Assembly (NCBI GenBank): GCA_030950365.1
Contig: JAUZRQ010000020.1
Span: 1-64,000, forward strand
Origin: Candidatus Zhuqueibacterota bacterium
GTDB lineage: Bacteria; Zhuqueibacterota; Zhuqueibacteria; Zhuqueibacterales; Geothermadaptataceae
Direction: 5' to 3'
Length of the DNA: 64,000 nucleotides
The first letter of the stretch is position 1. Each line of letters begins with the position of its first letter. This document shows positions 25,277 through 34,301 of the stretch, piece by piece. Under the pieces are notes generated by a model that did not search any database, was not told the origin of the DNA, and saw only the letters and a program-made list of their open reading frames with translations. The translations under genes and the position numbers were made by a program.

Positions 25277-25306
25277 TTGACATTGGTAACTGAGATGTTA
25301 AATTGG
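25277..25306 (+). promoter_or_regulatory. Bacteroidetes-type promoter candidate for nhaD
   Basis: TTG at 25277-25279, 19 bases, then TAAATTGG at 25299-25306, near the TAnnTTTG consensus. It lies ~68 bases before the start codon of the antiporter gene. Confidence 0.35.
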
Positions 25307-25373
25307 AAGCAATTTTAAGCTGGACAGGCTGGACTCTGGATGGAGTCAGGAAGATTGAGGAGGAATAAAAGCA

Positions 25374-27068
25374 ATGTTTAGCTCGGTCATGCATTCGGAT
25401 CAACGGGGAAAGCATCTTATTTTTTTCATTTTAGTGCAGCTGATCTTTGTGTCTGCGGTTATGCCGGCTTTTGCCACTTCTGAAAAAGCTACCCCTGCGG
25501 TTAGCGCTTCCACGGTGATGGCGCAAGAAGCTGAACATGGTAAACAAACAGCGAATGCCGCCGAAAGCGAAGAGATGCCGCTTGGGGCCGTCCTTCCTAT
25601 CTGGAGCGTGATCCCTTTTGTTGGCATTCTCCTGTCCATCGCCCTTTTCCCACTATTGGCGCCCGATTTCTGGCACCACCATTTTGGAAAAATCTCTGCG
25701 GCGTGGGCCGTGCTCTTTGCCGTGCCGTTTCTACTGGCCTATCATGGCGAAGCCTTCCATGAAATTGTGCATATCTATTTGAAAGACTATATTCCTTTTA
25801 TTATTCTTCTTTGGTCTCTATATACCGTGGCCGGTGGAATTTACTTGAAGGGTTCCCTTTGGGGTTCACCGCTGTCCAACACCATTATGTTGCTTGTTGG
25901 CACTCTGTTTGCATCCTGGGTGGGAACCACCGGTGCTTCCATGCTTCTCATTCGTCCCATGCTACGGATGAACAAGCGTCGCAAAAATAAAGTGCATTTG
26001 GTAGTGTTTTTTATCTTTCTAGTGAGCAATATTGGAGGCTCTCTCACCCCATTGGGCGACCCACCGCTATTTTTGGGCTTTTTGCACGGAGTGCCGTTTT
26101 TTTGGACGCTTTCACTATTTCCAGAAATGGCGTTCGTTTCAGTCTTGTTGCTGTTAATCTTTTTCCTGATCGATACTTATTTTTATCGTAAAGAAGGTTT
26201 GGCTGGAAAAGGATTTGGCGCCGAAGACATTGACATTGATATTGATGATGAACATGGCGGAACAGTGGTTATTGAAGAAATTGCTCAGGAACCAACGGTA
26301 CGAGGCAAAAAAGATCGTATTCGCCGGCGAGAAGCGCTATCCATCGAAGGATTGTTTAACTTTATTTTTCTCGGTGGTATCGTCGGTGGCGTACTGTTTA
26401 GTGGGATTGCCGACCTTGGTGAGGTGACTATTCTTGGAGTCCATGTGGCCGTACAAGATATCATACGCGACCTGTTTTTAATTCTCATGGGCCTCCTTTC
26501 CTTAAAGCTGACACCTAAAGTAATACGAGAAGGTAATGAATTTACATGGTTCCCAATTAAAGAAGTAGCAATTCTTTTCGCCGGAATTTTCATGACGATT
26601 ATTCCTGCCTTAGCCATCTTACATGCGGGAGACAAGGGCGCTTTGGCGTTCTTAATAAATGCCGTGAAAGAGCCGTGGCATTATTTCTGGGTAACCGGGT
26701 CGCTTTCAAGCTTTTTGGATAATGCACCCACCTACTTGACCTTCTTTAACACCGCGCTTGGTAGCCTCGGACTCACTGAAGCGCAAATTGCAGAGGCGTT
26801 ACGCTATGCGCCTTCGGTGCTGGCGCAACATGGTTTTACCGATGGCATTATTGCCAAAATGGAACAATTTGTCCCCATCTTGAAAGGGATATCCCTCGGC
26901 GCGGTTTTTATGGGGGCCAACACGTACATCGGTAATGCTCCGAACTTTATGGTCAAATCTATCGCCGAAGAGAATGGGGTGAAAATGCCCAGCTTTTTCG
27001 GCTACATGATATACTCAATACTTTTGTTAATACCTCTCTTTATTTTAGTTTCATTGATTTTTCTCTAA
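25374..27068 (+). CDS. nhaD: Na+/H+ antiporter, NhaD type (ion transporter superfamily)
   Basis: A 564-residue membrane protein with about 12-13 hydrophobic segments. An AGGAGGA ribosome site precedes ATG 25374. The N-terminus carries a cleavable-looking signal (FFILVQLIFVSAVMPAFA) and an Ala/Glu-rich linker before the first transport helix, as in several NhaD proteins. Conserved parts include VGTTGASMLLIRPMLRMNK, LVSNIGGSLTPLGDPPLFLGFL and SSFLDNAPTYLTFFN, which hold the polar Thr/Ser/Asp residues of NhaD/ArsB-like transporters; MGANTYIGNAPNFMVKSIAEE follows near the C-terminus. A charged acidic loop (~280-305, DIDIDIDDEHGG) lies mid-protein. It exchanges cytoplasmic Na+ (or Li+) for H+. The gene directly precedes complex I genes, but a hairpin separates them. 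Confidence 0.85.
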   Translation: MFSSVMHSDQRGKHLIFFILVQLIFVSAVMPAFATSEKATPAVSASTVMAQEAEHGKQTANAAESEEMPLGAVLPIWSVIPFVGILLSIALFPLLAPDFWHHHFGKISAAWAVLFAVPFLLAYHGEAFHEIVHIYLKDYIPFIILLWSLYTVAGGIYLKGSLWGSPLSNTIMLLVGTLFASWVGTTGASMLLIRPMLRMNKRRKNKVHLVVFFIFLVSNIGGSLTPLGDPPLFLGFLHGVPFFWTLSLFPEMAFVSVLLLLIFFLIDTYFYRKEGLAGKGFGAEDIDIDIDDEHGGTVVIEEIAQEPTVRGKKDRIRRREALSIEGLFNFIFLGGIVGGVLFSGIADLGEVTILGVHVAVQDIIRDLFLILMGLLSLKLTPKVIREGNEFTWFPIKEVAILFAGIFMTIIPALAILHAGDKGALAFLINAVKEPWHYFWVTGSLSSFLDNAPTYLTFFNTALGSLGLTEAQIAEALRYAPSVLAQHGFTDGIIAKMEQFVPILKGISLGAVFMGANTYIGNAPNFMVKSIAEENGVKMPSFFGYMIYSILLLIPLFILVSLIFL

Positions 27069-27084
27069 AAATTTCTTATATTTG
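27054..27084 (+). promoter_or_regulatory. Bacteroidetes-type promoter candidate for the nuo genes
   Basis: TTG at 27054-27056 (inside the end of nhaD), 20 bases, then TATATTTG at 27077-27084, a full match to TAnnTTTG. If used, transcription would start near 27090 and the leader would contain the hairpin at 27126-27148. Confidence 0.4.
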
Positions 27085-27125
27085 CATCTTCAAATTTCGA
27101 CTCCAATTAACATAGCCTGCTATTT

Positions 27126-27156
27126 CCCCTGGGCCGAAAGGCCCGGGGCTTTTCTT
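27126..27156 (+). terminator. Hairpin with T-rich tail between nhaD and nuoJ
   Basis: CCCC-t-GGGCC GAAA GGCCC-GGGG folds into a nine-pair stem with a GAAA tetraloop and one bulged T, followed by CTTTTCTTT. It fits a rho-independent terminator for nhaD, or an attenuator if nuoJ is transcribed from the upstream promoter candidate. Confidence 0.75.
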
Positions 27157-27188
27157 TGATAGAATGTCAAAGGAAAAGGAGACCTCGG

Positions 27189-27713
27189 GTGCAAGAAATT
27201 CTTTTTTTTGTCCTGGCTGCGGTGGCGGTGCTTTCGGCGCTGGGGATGCTGCTGAATAAGAATCCCGTATACAGCGTGCTGCTGCTCATCGTGACGCTGT
27301 TTTCCATTGCCGGCCTGTATGTGCTGCTGAATGCCTCGTTTATCGCGGCGGTGCATCTCATCGTGTATGCCGGCGCCATTATGGTCCTTTTCTTGTTTGT
27401 CATCATGTTGCTGGATATCCGCGCCGACGTCGAGCACATCAACCTGAAGCGCCTGTCACGCATACTGGCTCTCCTGGCAACGTTCATCTTTCTGGGCGAA
27501 ACCTTTCTGATCATTTGGATGTCCCTCAAAGGCAAAGCGGCTTTTGTGGGGCTGGGCGAGGGCATACTCGGAGATGTCCCCTCGGTCGGCGAGTTGCTGT
27601 TCACCAAATACCTGCTTCCCTTCGAGATCGCATCGGTGTTGCTTTTGGTTGCCATTGTGGGAGCGATTATTCTGGCAAAACGCAAGTTGCGGCCGGAACC
27701 GCCCGCCGCATAA
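27189..27713 (+). CDS. nuoJ: NADH-quinone oxidoreductase subunit J
   Basis: The start is GTG 27189, with AAAGGAG at 27175-27181; the translated start VQEILFFVLAAVAVLSALGM matches the usual NuoJ N-terminus, while the longer frame is rich in Arg/Lys and unlike the family. The 174-residue protein has five membrane helices. The signature LNASFIAAVHLIVYAGAIMVLFLFVIMLL corresponds to TM3, with its pi-bulge helix. It is part of the membrane arm of complex I that couples NADH or ferredoxin oxidation to ion pumping. It is first of a tight J-K-L-M-N run; subunits A-I are not in this window. Confidence 0.95.
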   Translation: MQEILFFVLAAVAVLSALGMLLNKNPVYSVLLLIVTLFSIAGLYVLLNASFIAAVHLIVYAGAIMVLFLFVIMLLDIRADVEHINLKRLSRILALLATFIFLGETFLIIWMSLKGKAAFVGLGEGILGDVPSVGELLFTKYLLPFEIASVLLLVAIVGAIILAKRKLRPEPPAA

Positions 27714-27735
27714 TGCTTAACCGAGAGAGTTGATC

Positions 27736-28035
27736 ATGCCTTTAACATACTATCTGGTTCTGGGTGCGATTTTATTTTCTCTGGGTGTCCTGGGCGTTTT
27801 GACCCGTCGCAATGCTATCATCATCTTCCTTTCCATTGAGCTCATGCTCAATGCCGTCAATTTGACGTTTGTCGCACTCTCTAATCATGTGCAAAATCTG
27901 GATGGTCAGGTTTTTGTTTTCTTCGTAATGATCGTTGCGGCGGCCGAGGTCGCAGTGGGCCTGGCGCTTATCGTGGCGATCTTTCGCTTGAAAGAGACGG
28001 TTTATGTCGATGAAATCAATTTAATGAAGTGGTAA
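27736..28035 (+). CDS. nuoK: NADH-quinone oxidoreductase subunit K
   Basis: The start ATG 27736 gives [20 protein letters not shown], the standard NuoK start; the in-frame TTG six bases earlier is less likely. The 99-residue protein has three membrane helices. It keeps the two buried glutamates needed for proton transfer: [10 protein letters not shown] in helix 2 and [12 protein letters not shown] in helix 3. It lies 22 bases after nuoJ. Confidence 0.95.
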   Translation: MPLTYYLVLGAILFSLGVLGVLTRRNAIIIFLSIELMLNAVNLTFVALSNHVQNLDGQVFVFFVMIVAAAEVAVGLALIVAIFRLKETVYVDEINLMKW

Positions 28036-28079
28036 TGTTTTAGAAGGTGGACTAAACCTCAGTCACAAGGGCCTTTTCA

Positions 28080-29996
28080 ATGAATGACTATTTGTGGCTT
28101 ATCCCATTTTTCCCGCTTCTTGGATTTTTGATAAATGGCCTGCTTGGGCGCAATTTTTCAGAAAAAATGGTCGGTATCATTGGTGCCGGTGCCATTTTTC
28201 TTTCCTTTGTTACAACCCTGCTGACTTTTAAAGAACTGCTTACTCTCGAGCCAGAGCATCGCATCTTTATCCAGAAACTCTACACATGGATGGCCACGGG
28301 CAATTTCAGCGTTGATGTCGCCTTTCGCTTTGATGCTTTGTCTGCGGTGATGACGCTCGTGGTCACCGGCGTGGGTTTTTTGATTCATGTGTATTCTATT
28401 GGTTATATGCATGGTGATCGTGGATTTTTTCGTTACTTTGCTTTTCTGAATTTATTCACTTTCGCCATGTTATTGCTGGTGCTCGGGAATAATTTTCTGA
28501 TTCTTTTTCTTGGATGGGAAGGCGTAGGGTTGTGTTCGTACTTGCTCATTGGTTTCTGGTACGAAAAGATCGATTATGCCAATGCTGGTATGAAAGCCTT
28601 TATCGTCAACCGAATTGGCGATTTTGGTTTTCTTTTGGGTATGTTCTTGATCTTTAAGCATTTTGGTTCCCTTGATTTCGATCAGGTGTTTAGCAACGCT
28701 GCTGCGGTTCCCCCCGGTGTCATCACTGCTATTACGCTCCTGCTGTTCGTGGGCGCCACGGGCAAATCGGCGCAAATTCCGCTGTACGTCTGGCTTCCGG
28801 ATGCCATGGCCGGCCCCACGCCAGTTTCTGCGTTGATCCACGCGGCCACCATGGTGACGGCGGGCGTTTACATGGTCAGCCGGGCCTCGGCGTTGTATAT
28901 CCTGTCACCGCTGGCGCTTTCGGTGGTGGCGGTCATTGGTGTGGCAACGGCCCTGTTTGCCGCCACTATGGCCATTACCAGTCAGGACATCAAAAAAGTG
29001 TTGGCCTATTCTACCATTAGCCAGCTTGGCTACATGTTTCTGGCCGCGGGAGTGGGCGCGTTCTCGGCCGCCATTTTTCATTTGATGACGCACGCCTTTT
29101 TCAAGGCGCTGCTTTTTCTTGGCGCTGGAAGCGTCATGCATGCCCTGTCCAATGAAACAAATCTGATGAAGATGGGCGGTTTGCGCAAGCATCTCCCCAT
29201 AACCTTTTGGACTTTTCTCGTCGGCGGGCTGGCCATTTCCGGAATCCCCGGGTTCTCCGGCTTTTTCTCGAAAGATGAAATCCTATGGAAAGCCTTTAGT
29301 AGCCCGTTTGGCTCGCCGGTTTTGTGGGGCGTGGGTGCCGTGGCGGCTGGTATTACCGCATTCTATATTTTTCGCATGATTTATCTTGCCTTCTATGGTG
29401 AAAGCCGTGTTGATCCGGAAGTGGCATTGCACATTCATGAATCTCCAAAGGTCATGACCGTGCCGTTGATGGTGCTGGCAGTGCTGTCAATCATTGGTGG
29501 CTACGTGGGCATACCGCATGTGTATATGGGGTTGGAGCATTTCCTCGAGCCTGTGTTTGAACCCGCTTCCGTGGCCATGGCTGCCGGTGCGGCCGGGCAC
29601 GCCAGCGCATCCACCGAGTTCACTTTGATGGGCATTTCGGTGGTCATCGCTCTGGCGGGAATTTACCTCGCCTATCAACTCTATGTCATGAATCCGGAAA
29701 AGCCCAGGCAACTGGCGCAATCCATGCACGGCCTTTACACGCTGCTATTCAATAAATACTACGTCGATGAAATTTATCAGGCGGTGTTTGTCAAACCGTT
29801 TGTCAACCTGTCTAACGTATTTTTCTGGCGTTTCTTCGATGTGAAGATTATCGATGGAATTGTCAATGGCGTGGCAAGGATATTTGGTAACATCGCGGCC
29901 GGCTTACGCCGCATGCAAACCGGCATTGTGCAAATGTATGCCCTGTCATTGATGTTGGGAGCCATTATCATTTTTGGATATTTTATACTACGGTAA
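28080..29996 (+). CDS. nuoL: NADH-quinone oxidoreductase subunit L (antiporter-like)
   Basis: A 638-residue Mrp/antiporter-like subunit. It shows FLGWEGVGLCSYLLIGFWYE (conserved Glu of helix 5), LPDAMAGPTPVSALIHAATMVTAG (split between two motifs in the family: LPDAMxGPTPVSALIHAATMV), SQDIKKVLAYSTISQLGYM (conserved Lys and broken helix) and HAFFKALLFLGAGSVMHAL. The length and the C-terminal extension, which in structures includes the long lateral helix HL, fit NuoL. It pumps ions in the distal membrane arm. It is 44 bases after nuoK and three before nuoM. Confidence 0.96.
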   Translation: MNDYLWLIPFFPLLGFLINGLLGRNFSEKMVGIIGAGAIFLSFVTTLLTFKELLTLEPEHRIFIQKLYTWMATGNFSVDVAFRFDALSAVMTLVVTGVGFLIHVYSIGYMHGDRGFFRYFAFLNLFTFAMLLLVLGNNFLILFLGWEGVGLCSYLLIGFWYEKIDYANAGMKAFIVNRIGDFGFLLGMFLIFKHFGSLDFDQVFSNAAAVPPGVITAITLLLFVGATGKSAQIPLYVWLPDAMAGPTPVSALIHAATMVTAGVYMVSRASALYILSPLALSVVAVIGVATALFAATMAITSQDIKKVLAYSTISQLGYMFLAAGVGAFSAAIFHLMTHAFFKALLFLGAGSVMHALSNETNLMKMGGLRKHLPITFWTFLVGGLAISGIPGFSGFFSKDEILWKAFSSPFGSPVLWGVGAVAAGITAFYIFRMIYLAFYGESRVDPEVALHIHESPKVMTVPLMVLAVLSIIGGYVGIPHVYMGLEHFLEPVFEPASVAMAAGAAGHASASTEFTLMGISVVIALAGIYLAYQLYVMNPEKPRQLAQSMHGLYTLLFNKYYVDEIYQAVFVKPFVNLSNVFFWRFFDVKIIDGIVNGVARIFGNIAAGLRRMQTGIVQMYALSLMLGAIIIFGYFILR

Positions 29997-29999
29997 ACC

Positions 30000-31550
30000 A
30001 TGGAAAACATGAGCGACTTCCCATTCTTGACGACCATTACGGCCCTGCCAGCTCTGGGTGCGCTGGGGCTGCTGTTTTTTCCGAAAACCGCTGAAAAAGG
30101 GCAGAAGCTCTTTGCTCTGCTGGTTACTTTGGCGACCTTTATTGTATCGGTGCCGATCTATTTCAATTTTGATCCGAGCACCCCGGCATTTCAATTTGTC
30201 GAACAGTATTCCTGGATTGAGGTGCTGGGCGCGAGCTATCATGTTGGTATCGACGGTATTAGCCTTTTCATGGTGCTGCTGACCACTTTCTTGGCGCCGC
30301 TGATCATCCTGAGTAGCTGGACGGCGATCCGCAAAAGTGTTAAGGGCTTTCTGATCTCGATGTTGCTGCTGGAAACCGGTATGCTTGGGGTATTCGTCTC
30401 GCTCGATCTGCTGCTCTTCTACGTGTTCTGGGAAGCCATGTTGATTCCGATGTATTTCATCATCGGCATCTGGGGCGGCGAGCGGCGCATTTATGCGGCT
30501 ATCAAATTTTTTATTTACACCATGGTCGGCAGCCTGCTGATGATGGTCGCGTTGATCGTGATGTACCTGTACGTAGGCCGCGAGACCGGCACCTACACCT
30601 TTGACTATCTCGTCTTCCGCGAGTATCTGCTGCCGGCTGGTATCCAGACCTGGCTGTTTCTAGCATTCGGTCTTTCGTTTGCCATCAAAGTTCCGATCTT
30701 TCCATTCCACACCTGGCTACCGGATGCTCACGTGGAAGCGCCAACGGCCGGTAGCGTGGTGCTGGCAGGCGTGCTGCTGAAAATGGGCACCTACGGATTT
30801 CTGCGGTTCTGCCTGCCGCTGTTTCCCAACGCCAGCGTGCAGTTTGCGCCATTGATCATGATCCTGGCGGTGATCGGCATTCTGTATGGCGCCTGGGTGG
30901 CTATGGTACAGCCCGATATTAAGAAACTAGTAGCCTACTCCAGTGTCAGTCACCTCGGGTTTGTCATGCTGGGCATCTTCACGTTTACGCATCAGGGCAT
31001 GCAGGGTGGCCTGATTCAAATGGTCAATCACGGATTGAGCACCGGCGCCCTGTTTTTGATTGTGGGCATGATTTATGAGCGGCGCCACACGCGGCTAATT
31101 GCCGAGTTCGGCGGACTGGCGCGGCAGTTGCCGATCTTCGCCACATTTTTCATGATTGTGACCCTGTCCTCCATCGGCCTGCCGGGCCTCAATGGCTTCA
31201 TCGGCGAGTTCCTGGTGCTGCTCGGCGCGTTCCAGACCAATCAAATCCTGACGGCGTTCGCCGCCAGCGGTGTGATCTTCGCCGCGGTGTACATGCTGTG
31301 GATGTTCCGCCGAGTGATGTTTGGGCCGATCACGCGCGAAGAAAATAAATCGCTGGCGGATTTGAATCTACGCGAAGTGGTTGTGCTCATACCAATCATC
31401 GTGTTCATTGTGTGGATTGGTGTGTGGGCACAGCCGTTTCTGGGAAAAATGGAAGCTTCGGTGGATCACCTGATTCGGCTGGTCGATGCCAAAAAAACCG
31501 CCGTTTTGCAAATGAACGATCAGCACATGTGGGCGAGAGGAGATAAATGA
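30000..31550 (+). CDS. nuoM: NADH-quinone oxidoreductase subunit M (antiporter-like)
   Basis: A 516-residue antiporter-like subunit. VFWEAMLIPMYFIIGIWGGE holds the conserved Glu of helix 5. LPDAHVEAPTAGSVVLAGVLLKMG is the NuoM version of the loop-helix motif with its Lys. QPDIKKLVAYSSVSHLGFVMLG and VNHGLSTGALFLIVGMIYER follow. Fourteen membrane helices are expected. The gene begins three bases after the nuoL stop, and its stop overlaps the nuoN start as ATGA, showing one transcript and coupled translation. Confidence 0.96.
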   Translation: MENMSDFPFLTTITALPALGALGLLFFPKTAEKGQKLFALLVTLATFIVSVPIYFNFDPSTPAFQFVEQYSWIEVLGASYHVGIDGISLFMVLLTTFLAPLIILSSWTAIRKSVKGFLISMLLLETGMLGVFVSLDLLLFYVFWEAMLIPMYFIIGIWGGERRIYAAIKFFIYTMVGSLLMMVALIVMYLYVGRETGTYTFDYLVFREYLLPAGIQTWLFLAFGLSFAIKVPIFPFHTWLPDAHVEAPTAGSVVLAGVLLKMGTYGFLRFCLPLFPNASVQFAPLIMILAVIGILYGAWVAMVQPDIKKLVAYSSVSHLGFVMLGIFTFTHQGMQGGLIQMVNHGLSTGALFLIVGMIYERRHTRLIAEFGGLARQLPIFATFFMIVTLSSIGLPGLNGFIGEFLVLLGAFQTNQILTAFAASGVIFAAVYMLWMFRRVMFGPITREENKSLADLNLREVVVLIPIIVFIVWIGVWAQPFLGKMEASVDHLIRLVDAKKTAVLQMNDQHMWARGDK

Positions 31551-33004
31551 ATACCGCAATTGGCACAATTGATTGGATTCCGGTAGCCCCATTCATCGCA
31601 CTGTCGGTTCTGGGATTTTTGATCATGATTATCGGCCTGTTTTTCCCGCGCATTTACCGGGAAACCCTGGGCACCATTACGCTCGTCGGGCTGGCCGTAA
31701 CATTTTTTTTGATCTTGCAGAACTGGGGCGAGCCGCGCTATGCATTTGCGAATACCATTGTCGGCGACAAATTCTCCACCGTATTCAATGGCCTCTTTGT
31801 GGTTGGCGCCGCCTTGACGATTTTGCTATCATTAAATTCGCAGGAAAATCGCTACTTACTGTATGCCGATTACTTCACAGTGATCGTTTTCGCCACGGCT
31901 GGCATGGTGCTTATGTCGGCTGGTACGCACCTGTTGACTATTTTTCTAGGCCTGGAAACCCTGTCCATCGCGCTCTACGTGCTGGCCGGATTCCGCCGTG
32001 AAAATGCGTTTTCATTGGAATCGGCATTCAAATATTTTCTGCTCGGCGCCTTTGCCAGTGGCTTTTTGCTGTACGGTATCGCCCTGATTTACGGCGCCAC
32101 TGGCTCGGCCGATATTCAGGAAGTGACGCGCTGGATTCAACAAAACAGCCTGACCGGCTCGCTCATGTTGCCGATTGGCTTCCTGTTGCTGTTCGTTGGG
32201 TTGGGGTTTAAGCTGGCAATCTTCCCGTTTCACATGTGGGCCCCGGATGTATATCAGGGGGCACCCACGCCGATTTCGGCCTTTATGGCCACAGGTTCCA
32301 AAGCCGCCGCCTTTGCCGCACTGTTGCGCGTCGCCCTTTCCACGCAATCGTACACTGCTATTGCCTGGGAGCAGGTGCTATGGGTGATCGCTGTAGCCAC
32401 CATGACCATCGGCAACATCATTGCCCTCCGGCAGGATAATATCAAGCGCATGCTCGCATACAGCTCCATCGCCCACGCAGGATATATTTTGATCGGTTTT
32501 ATTGCCAACAATGAGCTGGGCCACTCGGGCATGTTGTTTTACCTGCTGAGCTACACGTTCATGAACATCGGCGCCTTCGGCGTGATTTCCTATCTGTCCA
32601 CCGCCGAACACGAGTTTGTTACCCTCGGCGATGTGCGCGGCCTGGCCTACCGGCGGCCGTTCGCGGCCATCGCCATGGCGGTATTTATGTTTTCGCTGGC
32701 AGGCATTCCTCCCACGGCCGGTTTCATCAGCAAATTCTATATTTTCAGTGCCGCGGTGAAGGCCGGATACGTATGGCTGGTCATCCTGGGCGTGATCAAT
32801 TCCATGATCAGCCTGTACTACTACCTCGGCGTCGTGGTGCAGATGTTCATGTCCGCCGTTGAAGAGAAAGCGCCGGCGACGGCCACCCAGCAGCCTGCGG
32901 TGGCCCTGGCATTGGTGGTATCGATGTTTGCCGTGCTGGGCCTGGGGATTTTCCCATCGCGCTGGCTGGCCGTATTTATGGAGATGGCCCGATCGTTCAT
33001 CTGA
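31547..33004 (+). CDS. nuoN: NADH-quinone oxidoreductase subunit N (antiporter-like)
   Basis: A 485-residue antiporter-like subunit. GLETLSIALYVLAGFRREN (conserved Glu), WAPDVYQGAPTPISAFMATGSKAAAFA (NuoN form of the loop-helix motif with Lys) and QDNIKRMLAYSSIAHAGYILIG identify it over L and M. The middle contains an extra polar stretch (~185-205) between helices, within normal variation. Its start overlaps nuoM by four bases. A terminator-like hairpin lies 30 bases after its stop, closing the nuoJKLMN unit. Confidence 0.96.
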   Translation: MNTAIGTIDWIPVAPFIALSVLGFLIMIIGLFFPRIYRETLGTITLVGLAVTFFLILQNWGEPRYAFANTIVGDKFSTVFNGLFVVGAALTILLSLNSQENRYLLYADYFTVIVFATAGMVLMSAGTHLLTIFLGLETLSIALYVLAGFRRENAFSLESAFKYFLLGAFASGFLLYGIALIYGATGSADIQEVTRWIQQNSLTGSLMLPIGFLLLFVGLGFKLAIFPFHMWAPDVYQGAPTPISAFMATGSKAAAFAALLRVALSTQSYTAIAWEQVLWVIAVATMTIGNIIALRQDNIKRMLAYSSIAHAGYILIGFIANNELGHSGMLFYLLSYTFMNIGAFGVISYLSTAEHEFVTLGDVRGLAYRRPFAAIAMAVFMFSLAGIPPTAGFISKFYIFSAAVKAGYVWLVILGVINSMISLYYYLGVVVQMFMSAVEEKAPATATQQPAVALALVVSMFAVLGLGIFPSRWLAVFMEMARSFI

Positions 33005-33033
33005 TTCGGATCATAGTTTGAATCGGCAACACG

Positions 33034-33065
33034 AAAAGGAGGAGGCGATCGCTTTCTCCTTTTTT
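33034..33065 (+). terminator. Terminator of nuoJKLMN
   Basis: AAAAGGAG (33034-33041) pairs with CTCCTTTT (33056-33063) around a loop containing the palindrome GCGATCGC, and the T-run continues to 33065. It lies 30 bases after the nuoN stop. Confidence 0.75.
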
Positions 33066-33207
33066 GTTGTGTGTACGGGGCGCCTGATCGTTCAGGTGCT
33101 TCGGGGAAGAAGTCGCCATGGCATGTGCCGGAGAATTCGGGCCGGTGCCAACGGCCGCAAAGGACCAAAATGTATGGCGGAGCATTAAATTTGGAGAGGA
33201 TAATGGA

Positions 33208-34137
33208 ATGCGCCTGCATCCCGATCCGGTAATCGACCGGATTTTTCAAAGCATTGCTAAAGACAATGTGTCGGGGGCATCGGTTCTATTCAAGCGCGCT
33301 TTCGAGCTTTTTCCGCGCATGGCGGAAATTTTGAGCCAACAGGAAGACCGGGAACTAAAACCGTTTTTGCAGGACGTGGCCAAAAAGCTGGTTGACTTGC
33401 AGCCGGGAATGGCGCCATTTGTACATCTGGCGCGTTATATTGATAATTTTACTAGCGGCAAATTTGATAAAAACGTCATCATGAATGCGTTTCGTGCTTT
33501 TCCGTTGGCCGCCGATCGGCTCATTGAAAAACAAAAACGCGCCATTGTGAAAACGGCGCTAAATGAGACCGCGGGGATGCGCCGTATCCTAACGCACAGC
33601 CGTAGCTCGCTGGTTGAACGGTTTCTTCGAGAATGGCTTGGAGCAGATCGAAAACGGGAAGTGTTTGCCACGGAATCGCGGCCGGTAGGTGAGGGAGTGC
33701 AGTTGCTTGAAGCATTGCAAGAGTTGCCCAACCGCAAAACGTTGCTAGTGGATGACGCCCGCAGCCTGATCATGCCGAAAATTGATGCTGTGGTGATTGG
33801 CGCCGATCGCATCTGCGAGCAAAATCTGCTCAACAAAATCGGTACGCTGGCGCTGGCACTGCTGGCGCGAGAGATGAACAAGCCGGTTTTTGTGCTGGCC
33901 GATGGCAGCAAAATGATTCCAGCGAAACTGTGCCAGCATAAAGAACGGTTCCATCCGCCTGAGGAAATTCAGCTAAAAGCGAACCGGTTCGAGATAATGA
34001 ATCTGTATTTCGAAGAGGTCCCCAATTCATTCTTCCGGTTCATCACCGCTGACGGTGTGGCCAATGCGCGGGATATCCGGGCGCACTTTCGGCAGGGGCG
34101 GTGGGAGATGTTTTGTTTTGAAACCGACCCCGATTGA
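33208..34137 (+). CDS. eIF-2B alpha/beta/delta-family protein (sugar-phosphate isomerase-like fold)
   Basis: Start ATG 33208 is chosen because AGAGGA (33195-33200) is seven bases upstream; the longer frame from 33118 has no such site. The 309-residue protein has an N-terminal helical half (~1-125) and a Rossmann-like half with RRILTHSRSSLVERF, TLLVDDARSLIMPKIDAVVIGADRI and KIGTLALALLAREMNKPVFVLADGSK. The GADRI Asp matches the catalytic Asp of MtnA and ribose-1,5-bisphosphate isomerase. The Cys expected in true MtnA is not evident, and LTHSRS resembles eIF-2B regulatory subunits. It could be an uncharacterised pentose-phosphate isomerase or regulator. It is monocistronic between the nuo terminator and the ffh promoter region. 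Confidence 0.75.
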   Translation: MRLHPDPVIDRIFQSIAKDNVSGASVLFKRAFELFPRMAEILSQQEDRELKPFLQDVAKKLVDLQPGMAPFVHLARYIDNFTSGKFDKNVIMNAFRAFPLAADRLIEKQKRAIVKTALNETAGMRRILTHSRSSLVERFLREWLGADRKREVFATESRPVGEGVQLLEALQELPNRKTLLVDDARSLIMPKIDAVVIGADRICEQNLLNKIGTLALALLAREMNKPVFVLADGSKMIPAKLCQHKERFHPPEEIQLKANRFEIMNLYFEEVPNSFFRFITADGVANARDIRAHFRQGRWEMFCFETDPD

Positions 34138-34187
34138 TACGGTACAGGCTGGTTTTGACCGCCGAATGCGGCGCTAACAAAAAAAGC

Positions 34188-34218
34188 TTGCAAACACAGG
34201 TTTAATTTCTTAAATTTG
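34188..34218 (+). promoter_or_regulatory. Bacteroidetes-type promoter candidate for the ffh-rplS operon
   Basis: TTG at 34188-34190, exactly 20 bases, then TAAATTTG at 34211-34218, a full match to TAnnTTTG. It lies ~84 bases before ATG 34302, in an AT-rich gap after the eIF-2B-like gene. Read as a classical sigma-70 site (TTGCAA-17-TAAATT) it is weaker. Confidence 0.45.
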
Positions 34219-34301
34219 CGTGAATTAAACTCATATTTTGCGGGGGAATATCCGGAAATCACAGATATTCTCTGTGATTTTTATTTTGCTCGGCGGCGGC
34301 G

